A stretch of DNA of 64,000 bases, taken from Mesonia maritima (GTDB lineage Bacteria > Bacteroidota > Bacteroidia > Flavobacteriales > Flavobacteriaceae). Shown here piece after piece: positions 25,285 through 32,981 of this stretch. Numbering within the stretch: the first letter of the stretch is position 1; the number at the start of each line of letters is the position of its first letter. The notes below the pieces were generated by a model. The model ran no database searches and had not been told where the DNA came from. It saw only the letters and a program-made list of their open reading frames with translations. The translations under genes were made by a program, and so were the position numbers. The stretch covers positions 21,470 through 85,469 of the forward strand of contig NZ_JBHLUA010000008.1 in NCBI RefSeq assembly GCF_042433895.1. The letters run 5' to 3'.

Positions 25285-26367
25285 TTAAGCCTTGTAAAAT
25301 GGTAGTTTTACAATAGTTGCAGGAATAGTTTTCTTTCTTATTTGAATATAAATTGTATTTCCTCTTTTATTAAATTCAGATTTCACATAACCTAAACCAA
25401 TCGCTTTTCCTGTAGAAGGCGACATTGTTCCAGAAGTTACGTAACCAATTTCGTTTTGGTTTTCATCTACAATTTTATAGTCTTTTCTCGGGATTCCTTT
25501 TTCGGTTAATTCAAAAGCGACCAATTTACGTTTCGGACCTTCTTCTTTTTCTTTCTTTAAGTTTTCTGAATTCACAAAATCTTTAGTGAATTTTGTGATC
25601 CAGCCTAAACCAGCTTCAATTGGTGAAGTGGTTTCATCAATATCGTTTCCGTAAAGACAAAATCCCATTTCTAAACGTAAAGTATCTCTCGCTGCCAAAC
25701 CGATAGGTTTTATTCCGAAATCTTTACCGGCTTCCATTACATTGTTCCAAACTTTTTCGGCATCTTCGGTTTTGCAATAAATTTCGAAACCGCCGCTTCC
25801 GGTATAACCTGTTGCTGAGATAATTACTTTTTCAGCATCGGCAAATTTTCCGATTTCGAAGTTGTAGAATTTTATAGCTGAAAGATCTACTTCAGTAAGG
25901 CTTTGCATTGCTTCAACCGCTTTTGGACCCTGAATAGCTAATAACGCATAATTTTCTGAAAGGTCTTTAATATCGGCGCCCATTGTGTTTTGTTCAGAAA
26001 TCCAATTCCAATCTTTATCGATGTTAGAAGCATTTACCACTAATAAATATTTTTCTTCATTTAATCGGTAAATAATTAAATCGTCTACAATTCCACCTTT
26101 ATCATTAGGCATGCACGTATATTGCGCTTTTCCATCGACTAATTTAGAAGCATCGTTTGTTGTGATTTTTTGAATAAGTTCTAGCGAATTTGGACCGGAA
26201 ATTAAAAATTCACCCATATGCGAAACATCAAAAACACCTAGGTTTTTTCTAACGTTTTCGTGTTCTACATTTACTCCATCGTAAGAAACAGGCATGTTGT
26301 AACCGGCAAACGGAACCATTTTAGCTCCTAATTCTTCATGAATATGTGTAAGCGCTGTATTTTTCAT
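25285..26367 (-). CDS. gcvT: aminomethyltransferase (glycine cleavage system T protein)
   Basis: 360 residues from MKNTALTHIHEELGAKMVPFAGY; a TTG eight codons upstream lies in the -7 box and is rejected. Family motifs are present: FDVSHMGEF (about 53), IDDLIIY-type VDDLIIYRL, ATGYTGSGGFEIYC (about 191), ARDTLRLEMGFCLYG and the C-terminal folate-domain block SGTMSPSTGKAIGLGYV. The enzyme transfers the methylene group from the aminomethyl-lipoyl H protein to tetrahydrofolate and releases ammonia. gcvH and gcvP are not in the window, so the system is dispersed. serC and serA at the left end connect to the same serine-glycine-one-carbon metabolism. Confidence 0.96.
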   Translation of the reverse strand: MKNTALTHIHEELGAKMVPFAGYNMPVSYDGVNVEHENVRKNLGVFDVSHMGEFLISGPNSLELIQKITTNDASKLVDGKAQYTCMPNDKGGIVDDLIIYRLNEEKYLLVVNASNIDKDWNWISEQNTMGADIKDLSENYALLAIQGPKAVEAMQSLTEVDLSAIKFYNFEIGKFADAEKVIISATGYTGSGGFEIYCKTEDAEKVWNNVMEAGKDFGIKPIGLAARDTLRLEMGFCLYGNDIDETTSPIEAGLGWITKFTKDFVNSENLKKEKEEGPKRKLVAFELTEKGIPRKDYKIVDENQNEIGYVTSGTMSPSTGKAIGLGYVKSEFNKRGNTIYIQIRKKTIPATIVKLPFYKA

Positions 26368-26388
26368 AGTTTGATTTTTAAAGTCGTG

Positions 26389-26396
26389 CAAAATTA
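26389..26396 (-). promoter_or_regulatory. probable -7 box of gcvT
   Basis: TAATTTTG on the minus strand, 21 bp before the gcvT ATG. It fits the Bacteroidota consensus and contains the TTG that could be mistaken for an upstream start codon. No matching -33 TTG is clear. No glycine riboswitch was recognised in the leader. Confidence 0.5.
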
Positions 26397-26502
26397 TTCA
26401 AAATTTAAAGAGTAATAAAGGAATATTGCTAAATAAGCAGTTTTGATTTTTTTATAACATTTGCTTTTAGAATTCTTCTGTATCTTTAATCTTAAAAAAA
26501 GG

Positions 26503-28020
26503 ATGAAGATTTTCGATAAAGATCATATTTATAAAGCAGATGAAACCACTATAAAAAATCAAGAAATAACTAGCGACCAATTAATGGAACGTGCCGCAGA
26601 ACAGCTCTTTAATTGGTTAAATAGAAATTTGAAAAATAAAAAAGCTAAACTTCATATTTTCTGCGGAATTGGAAATAATGGTGGCGATGGACTTGCATTA
26701 GCACGAAAGCTTCATGAAACTGATTATAATGTTGCTGCTTATATAGTAGATTTTAGCAAAAACAGATCGAAAGATTTTTTAACCAATCTCGACCGGCTTA
26801 AGCAACAGAAACTTTGGCCAAATGTTATTGATGAAGATGATTCATTTCCAGAAATAAGTCCAGACGATGTAATTATAGATGCTATTTTTGGTATTGGTTT
26901 AAATCGTCCTGCAGAAGGCTGGTTACGCGATTTAATTATTCATTTAAATAAATCGAATGCTTTTATTTTATCGGTAGATGTACCTTCTGGATTGTATTTA
27001 GATGATATTCCTGAAGATAAGGAAGCTATTATAAAAGCCAATTATACCTTAACTTTTCAAGTTCATAAACTCGTATTTTTCTTACCTGAAACCGCAGAAT
27101 TTGTAGGCAAATTTGAGGTGCTCGATATTGGTTTAGATAAAGATTTTATCGCGAAAGCAAAAACCAATATGTTTTTAATAAGTAGGGAAGAAGCCAAAAC
27201 ACTTTATAAAACAAGATCAAAATTTTCGCATAAAGGAACTTACGGTCATTCGTTAGTAATTGGTGGTAGTTACGGAAAAATGGGAAGTATCGTTTTAGCC
27301 GGAAAAGCCGCTTTAAAAATCGGTGCAGGAAAAGTTACCGGAATTATCCCAAAATGTGGGTATTCTATTTTTCAAACTGCAATTCCCGAAGCGATGGCAA
27401 TTACCGATGAAAATGAAAAACACTTGGAAAATGCCGAACTTTTAATTCCTGCGGAAACAATTTGTATTGGTCCAGGTTTAGGAACCGAAGAAAAAACGGT
27501 CAACTTTTTAAAAGAAGTTTTAAGTTCTCAGAAAAAACCACTTTTAATCGATGCCGACGGGCTAAATATTCTTTCAGAAAATAAAGAATTACTGAAAAAT
27601 ATTCCGCAGAAAAGTGTGTTAACTCCACATCCTAAAGAATTAGAACGCTTAATTGGCAAATGGAAAAACGATTTCGATAAATTAAAGAAAGCGAAAGAAT
27701 TTTCAAAAAAGCGCAAAATAGTTTTAGTAATAAAAGGCGCTTACACGATAACAATTGCTGAAGAAACCTTATATGTAAATACTACCGGAAATGCAGGAAT
27801 GGCAACCGCGGGAAGCGGCGATGTTTTATCGGGAATTATTAGCGGTTTGCTCGCGCAAAATTACGATTCTGCGATTGCAGCTGTTTTAGGAGTTTATCTT
27901 CACGGTAAAGCCGGAGATTTAGCATTAACAGATGAAAGTGAAGAATCGTTAATAGCCGGAGAAATAATAACGCACCTAGGGAAAGCATTTAAACACTTGT
28001 TAAAATTAAAACGAAACTAA
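26503..28020 (+). CDS. nnr: bifunctional NAD(P)H-hydrate epimerase / ADP-dependent NAD(P)H-hydrate dehydratase
   Basis: 505 residues from MKIFDKDHIYKAD; an upstream TTG coincides with promoter-like sequence. The N-terminal epimerase (YjeF_N/NAXE) covers about 1-215, with GIGNNGGDGLALAR and DAIFGIGLNRP. The C-terminal ribokinase-like dehydratase (NAXD) covers about 225-500, with SHKGTYGHSLVIGGSYGKMG, CIGPGLGTEE, LTPHPKELERL and the nucleotide-binding NAGMATAGSGDVLSGII. It repairs hydrated NADH and NADPH. It is divergent from gcvT and 68 bp before hutH. Confidence 0.95.
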   Translation: MKIFDKDHIYKADETTIKNQEITSDQLMERAAEQLFNWLNRNLKNKKAKLHIFCGIGNNGGDGLALARKLHETDYNVAAYIVDFSKNRSKDFLTNLDRLKQQKLWPNVIDEDDSFPEISPDDVIIDAIFGIGLNRPAEGWLRDLIIHLNKSNAFILSVDVPSGLYLDDIPEDKEAIIKANYTLTFQVHKLVFFLPETAEFVGKFEVLDIGLDKDFIAKAKTNMFLISREEAKTLYKTRSKFSHKGTYGHSLVIGGSYGKMGSIVLAGKAALKIGAGKVTGIIPKCGYSIFQTAIPEAMAITDENEKHLENAELLIPAETICIGPGLGTEEKTVNFLKEVLSSQKKPLLIDADGLNILSENKELLKNIPQKSVLTPHPKELERLIGKWKNDFDKLKKAKEFSKKRKIVLVIKGAYTITIAEETLYVNTTGNAGMATAGSGDVLSGIISGLLAQNYDSAIAAVLGVYLHGKAGDLALTDESEESLIAGEIITHLGKAFKHLLKLKRN

Positions 28021-28088
28021 CGCACAATTCATTTGGAAAATAGGTAGGTAATTTCCACTTTTGAAGCCGCAAAAAACAACCCAAAATT

Positions 28089-29603
28089 ATGCAAGAATTC
28101 CATTATATAAGTCGTGAAATTTTAGACATAGCAAGCATTCAAGAAATTTTAGAAACCAATAAAAAATTAGCCTTAAGCGATGAAGCAAAGGTAAATATCG
28201 AAAAAGCCAGGAATTATCTCGACAAAAAAATGGAATCTTCAGAAGAACCTTTTTACGGAATTAACACCGGATTTGGTTCATTATGTAATGTGAAAATTTC
28301 AAAAGAAAATTTAGTTCAGCTTCAAGAAAACCTAGTGATTTCTCACGCTTGTGGAACTGGAGATAAAGTAGATAAAACCATTATTCGCTTAATGTTATTG
28401 TTGAAAATACAGTCGTTAAGTTACGGACATTCAGGTATTACGCAAGAAGTGGTTTTGCGATTAATCGATTTTTATAATGAAGGAATTTTACCAGTAATTT
28501 ACGAACAAGGTTCCTTGGGCGCATCGGGCGATTTAGCTCCGTTGGCACATCTTTCATTGCCGCTTTTAGGTAGAGGAGAAGTTTATTATAAAGATGAAAT
28601 TGTTAGCGGAAAAGAAATTCTTGAAAAGTTTAATTGGAAACCGTTAAAATTACATTCAAAAGAAGGATTAGCTTTATTAAACGGAACGCAATTTATGAGC
28701 GCTCACGCGGTTTATTCATTAATTGAAGCTTATAAATTATCATACCTCGCTGATGCCATTAGTTGTGTTTCTATTGAAGGATTCGATTGCAATCTTTCTC
28801 CATTTGATCCGTTAATTCATGAAATTAGACCACATCGCGGACAAATTAAAACCGCACAACGAATTTTAGATTTATTAGACGGAAGCGAAATTGCTTCGAA
28901 AGAAAAAGAAAGTGTTCAAGATCCTTACTCATTCAGATGTATTCCGCAGGTTCACGGCGCGAGCAAAGACACCTTGCGTTTTGTGCATCAAACGGTAAAA
29001 ACTGAAATTAATAGTGTAACCGATAACCCAAATATTTTTGCTGAAGAAGATAAAATAATTTCCGGTGGAAACTTTCATGGTCAACCTTTAGCTTTAGCGA
29101 TGGATTATTTGGCGATGGCGCTAGCGGAATTAGCCAACATTTCTGAACGTCGCGTTTATCAATTGGTTTCTGGATTACGCGATTTACCAATGTTTTTAGT
29201 AGACGATCCGGGATTAAATAACGGATTTATGATTCCGCAATATACCGCGGCGAGTATTGTAAGTCAGAATAAGCAATTATGTACTCCAGCGAGTATCGAT
29301 TCTATTGTTTCTTCAAACGGGCAAGAAGATCACGTAAGTATGGGCGCAAATTCAGCTACAAAATTGGTTAAAGTGGTAAAAAATTTAAAAACTGTTTTAG
29401 CAATTGAATTATTTAACGCTTCACAAGCCTTATATTATCGTGAACCTTTACAGTCTTCTCCATTTATAATGCAATTAGTTTCTAGTTTTAGAACGGAAGT
29501 TCCGTTGGTAAAACAAGATAAAGTTATGGCTGAAGAAATGGAAAAAGCGGTTTTATTTTTAGATCAATTTTCTGTAGATAAAGAGTTGGTTTTTTGTTCT
29601 TAA
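28089..29603 (+). CDS. hutH: histidine ammonia-lyase
   Basis: 504 residues. The Ala145-Ser146-Gly147 triad in GSLGASGDLAPLAHL self-cyclises to the MIO cofactor; Tyr56 in FYGINTGFG is the catalytic Tyr. The substrate-selectivity pair is Ser85-His86 (VISHACGTG), the form known from histidine lyases rather than the His-Leu of tyrosine lyases or Phe-Leu of phenylalanine lyases, so histidine is the likely substrate. It would release urocanate and ammonia. The other hut genes (hutU, hutI, hutG) are absent from the window. It follows nnr by 68 bp and may be cotranscribed. Confidence 0.9.
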   Translation: MQEFHYISREILDIASIQEILETNKKLALSDEAKVNIEKARNYLDKKMESSEEPFYGINTGFGSLCNVKISKENLVQLQENLVISHACGTGDKVDKTIIRLMLLLKIQSLSYGHSGITQEVVLRLIDFYNEGILPVIYEQGSLGASGDLAPLAHLSLPLLGRGEVYYKDEIVSGKEILEKFNWKPLKLHSKEGLALLNGTQFMSAHAVYSLIEAYKLSYLADAISCVSIEGFDCNLSPFDPLIHEIRPHRGQIKTAQRILDLLDGSEIASKEKESVQDPYSFRCIPQVHGASKDTLRFVHQTVKTEINSVTDNPNIFAEEDKIISGGNFHGQPLALAMDYLAMALAELANISERRVYQLVSGLRDLPMFLVDDPGLNNGFMIPQYTAASIVSQNKQLCTPASIDSIVSSNGQEDHVSMGANSATKLVKVVKNLKTVLAIELFNASQALYYREPLQSSPFIMQLVSSFRTEVPLVKQDKVMAEEMEKAVLFLDQFSVDKELVFCS

Positions 29604-29636
29604 GAATTCAGCTTCTCTAAAATATTTTTTTCATTA

Positions 29637-29694
29637 AAAAGATTTGTGATAACTTGGGCGTGTAATAACAACTAACTTTTAAAGCAAATCTTTT
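29637..29694 (+). other. inverted repeat abutting a start codon
   Basis: Arms AAAAGATTTG (29637-29646) and CAAATCTTTT (29685-29694) are perfectly complementary with a 38-nt loop. The second arm ends at the base before the ATG of the following gene, so if transcribed whole the hairpin would cover the initiation region. Chance in AT-rich DNA is possible. Confidence 0.35.
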
Positions 29695-30123
29695 ATGAAG
29701 AAAATTACGTTGAAAATGATTTTCACGCTCATTGTATTGTTCAGTCTTACAGATGTAAACGCTCAACTTAGCGCTTCTTTTTATGGAAATGATGCAGACT
29801 CTAAAATTGGAATTGGGTATGATTTCAATGAAAAATTATGGGGTGAAATTCGTGTCTATTCCGGGCCCTCTATCACCAATACCACTGCTGAAGCGGTTTT
29901 AAATTATAATTTTATTAGAAAAGAGAAATACCAAACTTATGTTGGAATTGGTGCAATTGCCAATAATTTAAATGGAATAATAGCGCCAATCGGTTTACGA
30001 TTTTCTCCCATTGAAAGTTTAAGCAATTTTTTAATTCATATTGAATTACAACCTGCTTATATTTTTGACTACGATGATGCTTTTTTAACTGGTTTTTTTG
30101 GAATTCGGTATAAGTTCGACTAA
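29695..30123 (+). CDS. small outer-membrane beta-barrel-like protein
   Basis: 142 residues with a signal peptide (1-24, ending VNAQ). The rest alternates polar and hydrophobic residues in strand-length segments (KIGIGYDFN, KLWGEIRVYSG, TYVGIGAIANN, IAPIGLRFSP, FLIHIELQPAYIF), and the protein ends in a Phe-containing strand (GFFGIRYKFD), as outer-membrane barrels often do. Its size suggests a small eight-stranded barrel or a relative of OmpW/OmpX-like folds. No specific family is recognised and the function is unknown. A terminator follows, shared with the convergent clpC. Confidence 0.65.
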   Translation: MKKITLKMIFTLIVLFSLTDVNAQLSASFYGNDADSKIGIGYDFNEKLWGEIRVYSGPSITNTTAEAVLNYNFIRKEKYQTYVGIGAIANNLNGIIAPIGLRFSPIESLSNFLIHIELQPAYIFDYDDAFLTGFFGIRYKFD

Positions 30124-30124
30124 A

Positions 30125-30153
30125 AAAAAGCCGCTAAATTTTAGCGGCTTTTT
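30125..30153. terminator. bidirectional intrinsic terminator
   Basis: AAAAAGCCGCTAA and TTAGCGGCTTTTT pair around a 3-nt loop between the convergent barrel-protein gene and clpC, with T runs on both strands. Confidence 0.85.
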
Positions 30154-30172
30154 ATTTTTTAAACTTTTGAAA

Positions 30173-32737
30173 TTATTCAGATTCGGTTTCTTTGGGTTCT
30201 TGTTTTTGAATTTCAATTTTTAATTCATTCTTATCTTTATCAAGATCCATCAAAACTTTATCACCTTCATTTAATTTTGCCGTGATGATTTTTTCAGCAA
30301 GCATATCTTCAATATATTTTTGAATGGCTCTTTTTAAAGGCCGCGCACCATATTGTTGATCGAATCCTTTATCTGAAATAAAATCTTTAGCTTCATCGGT
30401 TAATTCTAATTTATATCCTAAATCTTCAATACGAACGAATAGTTTTGCTAATTCAATATCAATAATTTTGTGGATATCTTTTCTTTCTAATTTATTGAAA
30501 ATTACAACATCATCGATTCTATTTAAAAATTCAGGCGCAAAAGTTTTCTTTAAAGCATTTTCAATTACGCCTTTGTTGTGCGCATCGAGTTGTTCTTCTC
30601 GCGCTTTGGTACCAAAACCAACTCCTTGACCAAAATCTTTTAATTTACGAGCTCCAATATTAGAAGTCATAATAATTATGGTGTTTCTAAAATCGATCTT
30701 TCTACCTAAACTATCGGTTAAATAACCGTCATCTAATACTTGAAGTAACATATTAAAAACGTCTGGATGCGCTTTTTCAACTTCATCAAGTAAAATTACC
30801 GCGTAAGGTTTGCGTCTCACTTTTTCGGTTAATTGTCCGCCTTCTTCATAACCAACATAACCCGGAGGCGCTCCAATTAACCGAGAAACCGCAAATTTCT
30901 CCATATACTCACTCATATCGATTCTTATGAGTGTATCTTCATTATCAAACATTTCTTTCGCTAAAATTTTAGCAAGTTGTGTTTTTCCAACACCAGTTTG
31001 ACCTAAAAATATAAATGAGCCGATTGGTTTATCGGGATCTTTTAATCCTGCACGGTTACGCTGAATAGCTTTTACAACTTTATTTACCGCATCATCTTGC
31101 CCAATGACTTTACCTTTAATTTTCTGCGGTAATTCTGAGAGTTTATTGCTTTCAGTTTGCGCAATTCTATTTACAGGAATTCCCGTCATCATTGAAACAA
31201 CATCGGCAACGCTGTCTTCATCTACAGTTTCTTTATGTTGTTTTGAATCTTCTTCCCATTTTTCCTGAGCAATTTCTAATTCTTTTTCAAGATTTTTTTC
31301 ATCATCACGAAGTTTCGCCGCTTCCTCGTATTTCTGCTTTTTAACTACAGAATTTTTGGTTTCACGAACTTCTTCCAACTTTCGTTCTAAATCAATTATT
31401 TTCTTTGGAACTTCAATATTCGTAATATGAACTCGAGAACCCGCTTCATCTAAAGCATCAATCGCTTTATCGGGTAAAAAACGCTCGGTCATATAACGGT
31501 TGGTCAATTTTACACAAGCTTTAATCGCTTCAGGCGTGTAAATTACGTTATGATGATTTTCATATTTACCCTTAATATTATTTAAAATTTCAATAGTTTC
31601 ATCTACCGAAGTCGGTTCAATGATAACTTTTTGAAATCTTCTTTCTAACGCACCGTCTTTTTCGATATGTTGTCTGTATTCATCTAAGGTTGTGGCTCCA
31701 ATACATTGCAGTTCACCTCTTGCTAAAGCAGGTTTAAACATATTACTGGCATCTAAACTTCCTGTTGCACCGCCAGCGCCAACAATAGTGTGAATTTCGT
31801 CTATAAAGAGGATAATGTTGTCATTCTTTTCTAATTCATTCATCACCGCTTTCATACGCTCTTCAAACTGCCCGCGGTATTTTGTTCCGGCAACTAGACT
31901 TGCAAGATCTAAAGTTACCACGCGTTTATCAAAAAGAATCCGAGAGACTTTACGTTGTACAATTCTTAAGGCTAAACCTTCAGCAATAGCACTTTTACCT
32001 ACACCAGGTTCTCCAATTAAAAGTGGATTATTTTTCTTTCTTCTACTTAAAATTTGTGAAACACGTTCAATTTCTTTTTCTCGGCCTACAACAGGATCTA
32101 ATTTCCCTTCATCTGCTAGCGCGGTTAAATCTCTACCGAAATTATCTAAAACCGGAGTTTTAGATTTTTTGCTGCTTTTTCCAGCGCTACTTCCGCTTCC
32201 ACCAAATGGATTATTTTTAGTAGCATCACCAGAAGTTGTATCGTCATCAGAAAAAGATTCTGACGTTGGAGTATTTAAGTAATCGTTATCTTGGGTTATC
32301 ATCGATTTAAATTCATCTTTTACGTTATCGTAATCTACCTTTAATTTGTTTAATAATTTTGTAGTAGGATCATTTTCATTTCGGAGGATACATAACAACA
32401 AATGCGCTGTATTAATATGCGAACTCTGAAATAATTTAGCTTCTAAAAAGGTAGTTTTTAGAGCTCTTTCTGCTTGGCGGGTTAAGTGTAAATTTTTCTT
32501 TTCGTTTGAAAGAGAACTCGGATTAGGATTCGCCGGACTCAATATTTCAACCTTTCTTCTTAAATGATCAAGGTCTATATTTAATGTATCTAAAATATCG
32601 ATTGCTTTTCCGTTTCCATCACGAATAAGTCCTAAAATTAAATGTTCAGTCCCAATAAAATCGTGACCTAAACGTAATGCTTCTTCTTTACTATATGTAA
32701 TTACATCTTTAACTCTTGGTGAAAAATTATCGTCCAT
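30173..32737 (-). CDS. clpC: ATP-dependent Clp protease ATP-binding subunit ClpC
   Basis: An 854-residue Hsp100 unfoldase. The Clp N-domain covers about 1-145, followed by a Ser/Gly-rich linker. The first AAA+ module has Walker A GEPGVGKS (242-249) and an IDEIHT Walker B. A UVR-type coiled coil (about 455-490) makes it ClpC rather than ClpA. The second AAA+ module has GQTGVGKT and the GVGFG loop expected for docking to ClpP. It unfolds substrates for ClpP and controls stress regulators in other bacteria. clpP is not in the window. The acidic C-tail ends EPKETESE. A Shine-Dalgarno AGGAG precedes the ATG, unusual for this phylum. It is divergent from gyrA. Confidence 0.95.
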   Translation of the reverse strand: MDDNFSPRVKDVITYSKEEALRLGHDFIGTEHLILGLIRDGNGKAIDILDTLNIDLDHLRRKVEILSPANPNPSSLSNEKKNLHLTRQAERALKTTFLEAKLFQSSHINTAHLLLCILRNENDPTTKLLNKLKVDYDNVKDEFKSMITQDNDYLNTPTSESFSDDDTTSGDATKNNPFGGSGSSAGKSSKKSKTPVLDNFGRDLTALADEGKLDPVVGREKEIERVSQILSRRKKNNPLLIGEPGVGKSAIAEGLALRIVQRKVSRILFDKRVVTLDLASLVAGTKYRGQFEERMKAVMNELEKNDNIILFIDEIHTIVGAGGATGSLDASNMFKPALARGELQCIGATTLDEYRQHIEKDGALERRFQKVIIEPTSVDETIEILNNIKGKYENHHNVIYTPEAIKACVKLTNRYMTERFLPDKAIDALDEAGSRVHITNIEVPKKIIDLERKLEEVRETKNSVVKKQKYEEAAKLRDDEKNLEKELEIAQEKWEEDSKQHKETVDEDSVADVVSMMTGIPVNRIAQTESNKLSELPQKIKGKVIGQDDAVNKVVKAIQRNRAGLKDPDKPIGSFIFLGQTGVGKTQLAKILAKEMFDNEDTLIRIDMSEYMEKFAVSRLIGAPPGYVGYEEGGQLTEKVRRKPYAVILLDEVEKAHPDVFNMLLQVLDDGYLTDSLGRKIDFRNTIIIMTSNIGARKLKDFGQGVGFGTKAREEQLDAHNKGVIENALKKTFAPEFLNRIDDVVIFNKLERKDIHKIIDIELAKLFVRIEDLGYKLELTDEAKDFISDKGFDQQYGARPLKRAIQKYIEDMLAEKIITAKLNEGDKVLMDLDKDKNELKIEIQKQEPKETESE

Positions 32738-32743
32738 CTTTAT

Positions 32744-32748
32744 CTCCT
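32744..32748 (-). promoter_or_regulatory. Shine-Dalgarno sequence of clpC
   Basis: On the minus strand AGGAG (within TGAGGAGATA) lies 6 nt before the clpC ATG. Most genes in this window have A/T-only leaders, so this is an exception and fixes the clpC start. Confidence 0.7.
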
Positions 32749-32815
32749 CAATTTATTAAATTCATAAAGATAAGTTTCAAAAACTGTACCTTTAATACTA
32801 TACCTAGCTAATTGA

Positions 32816-32823
32816 CAAAAATA
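32816..32823 (-). promoter_or_regulatory. probable -7 box of clpC
   Basis: TATTTTTG on the minus strand, 78 bp before the clpC ATG, matches the consensus. A -33 TTG at the right spacing is not evident, so regulation may rely on an activator or another promoter. Confidence 0.4.
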
Positions 32824-32981
32824 TTAGCGAAATTCAAAATAGAAAGCTACGAACTTATCAACGAATCAATAATAAAAATTTGTTAATAAAATATAAGCAA
32901 ATCTCTATTAACGGCTTATGAATAAAGAAGAAAATCCGTAAATTGCCACGTTAGAAAATTAAATTAACTAAATCAAGTTTT

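Noticed and set aside
31815..32282. 155-codon open frame on the plus strand inside clpC
   Set aside because: It is antisense to a strongly conserved clpC region, Ser/Leu/Pro-rich as expected from the complement of Lys/Glu/Gly codons, with no family features.
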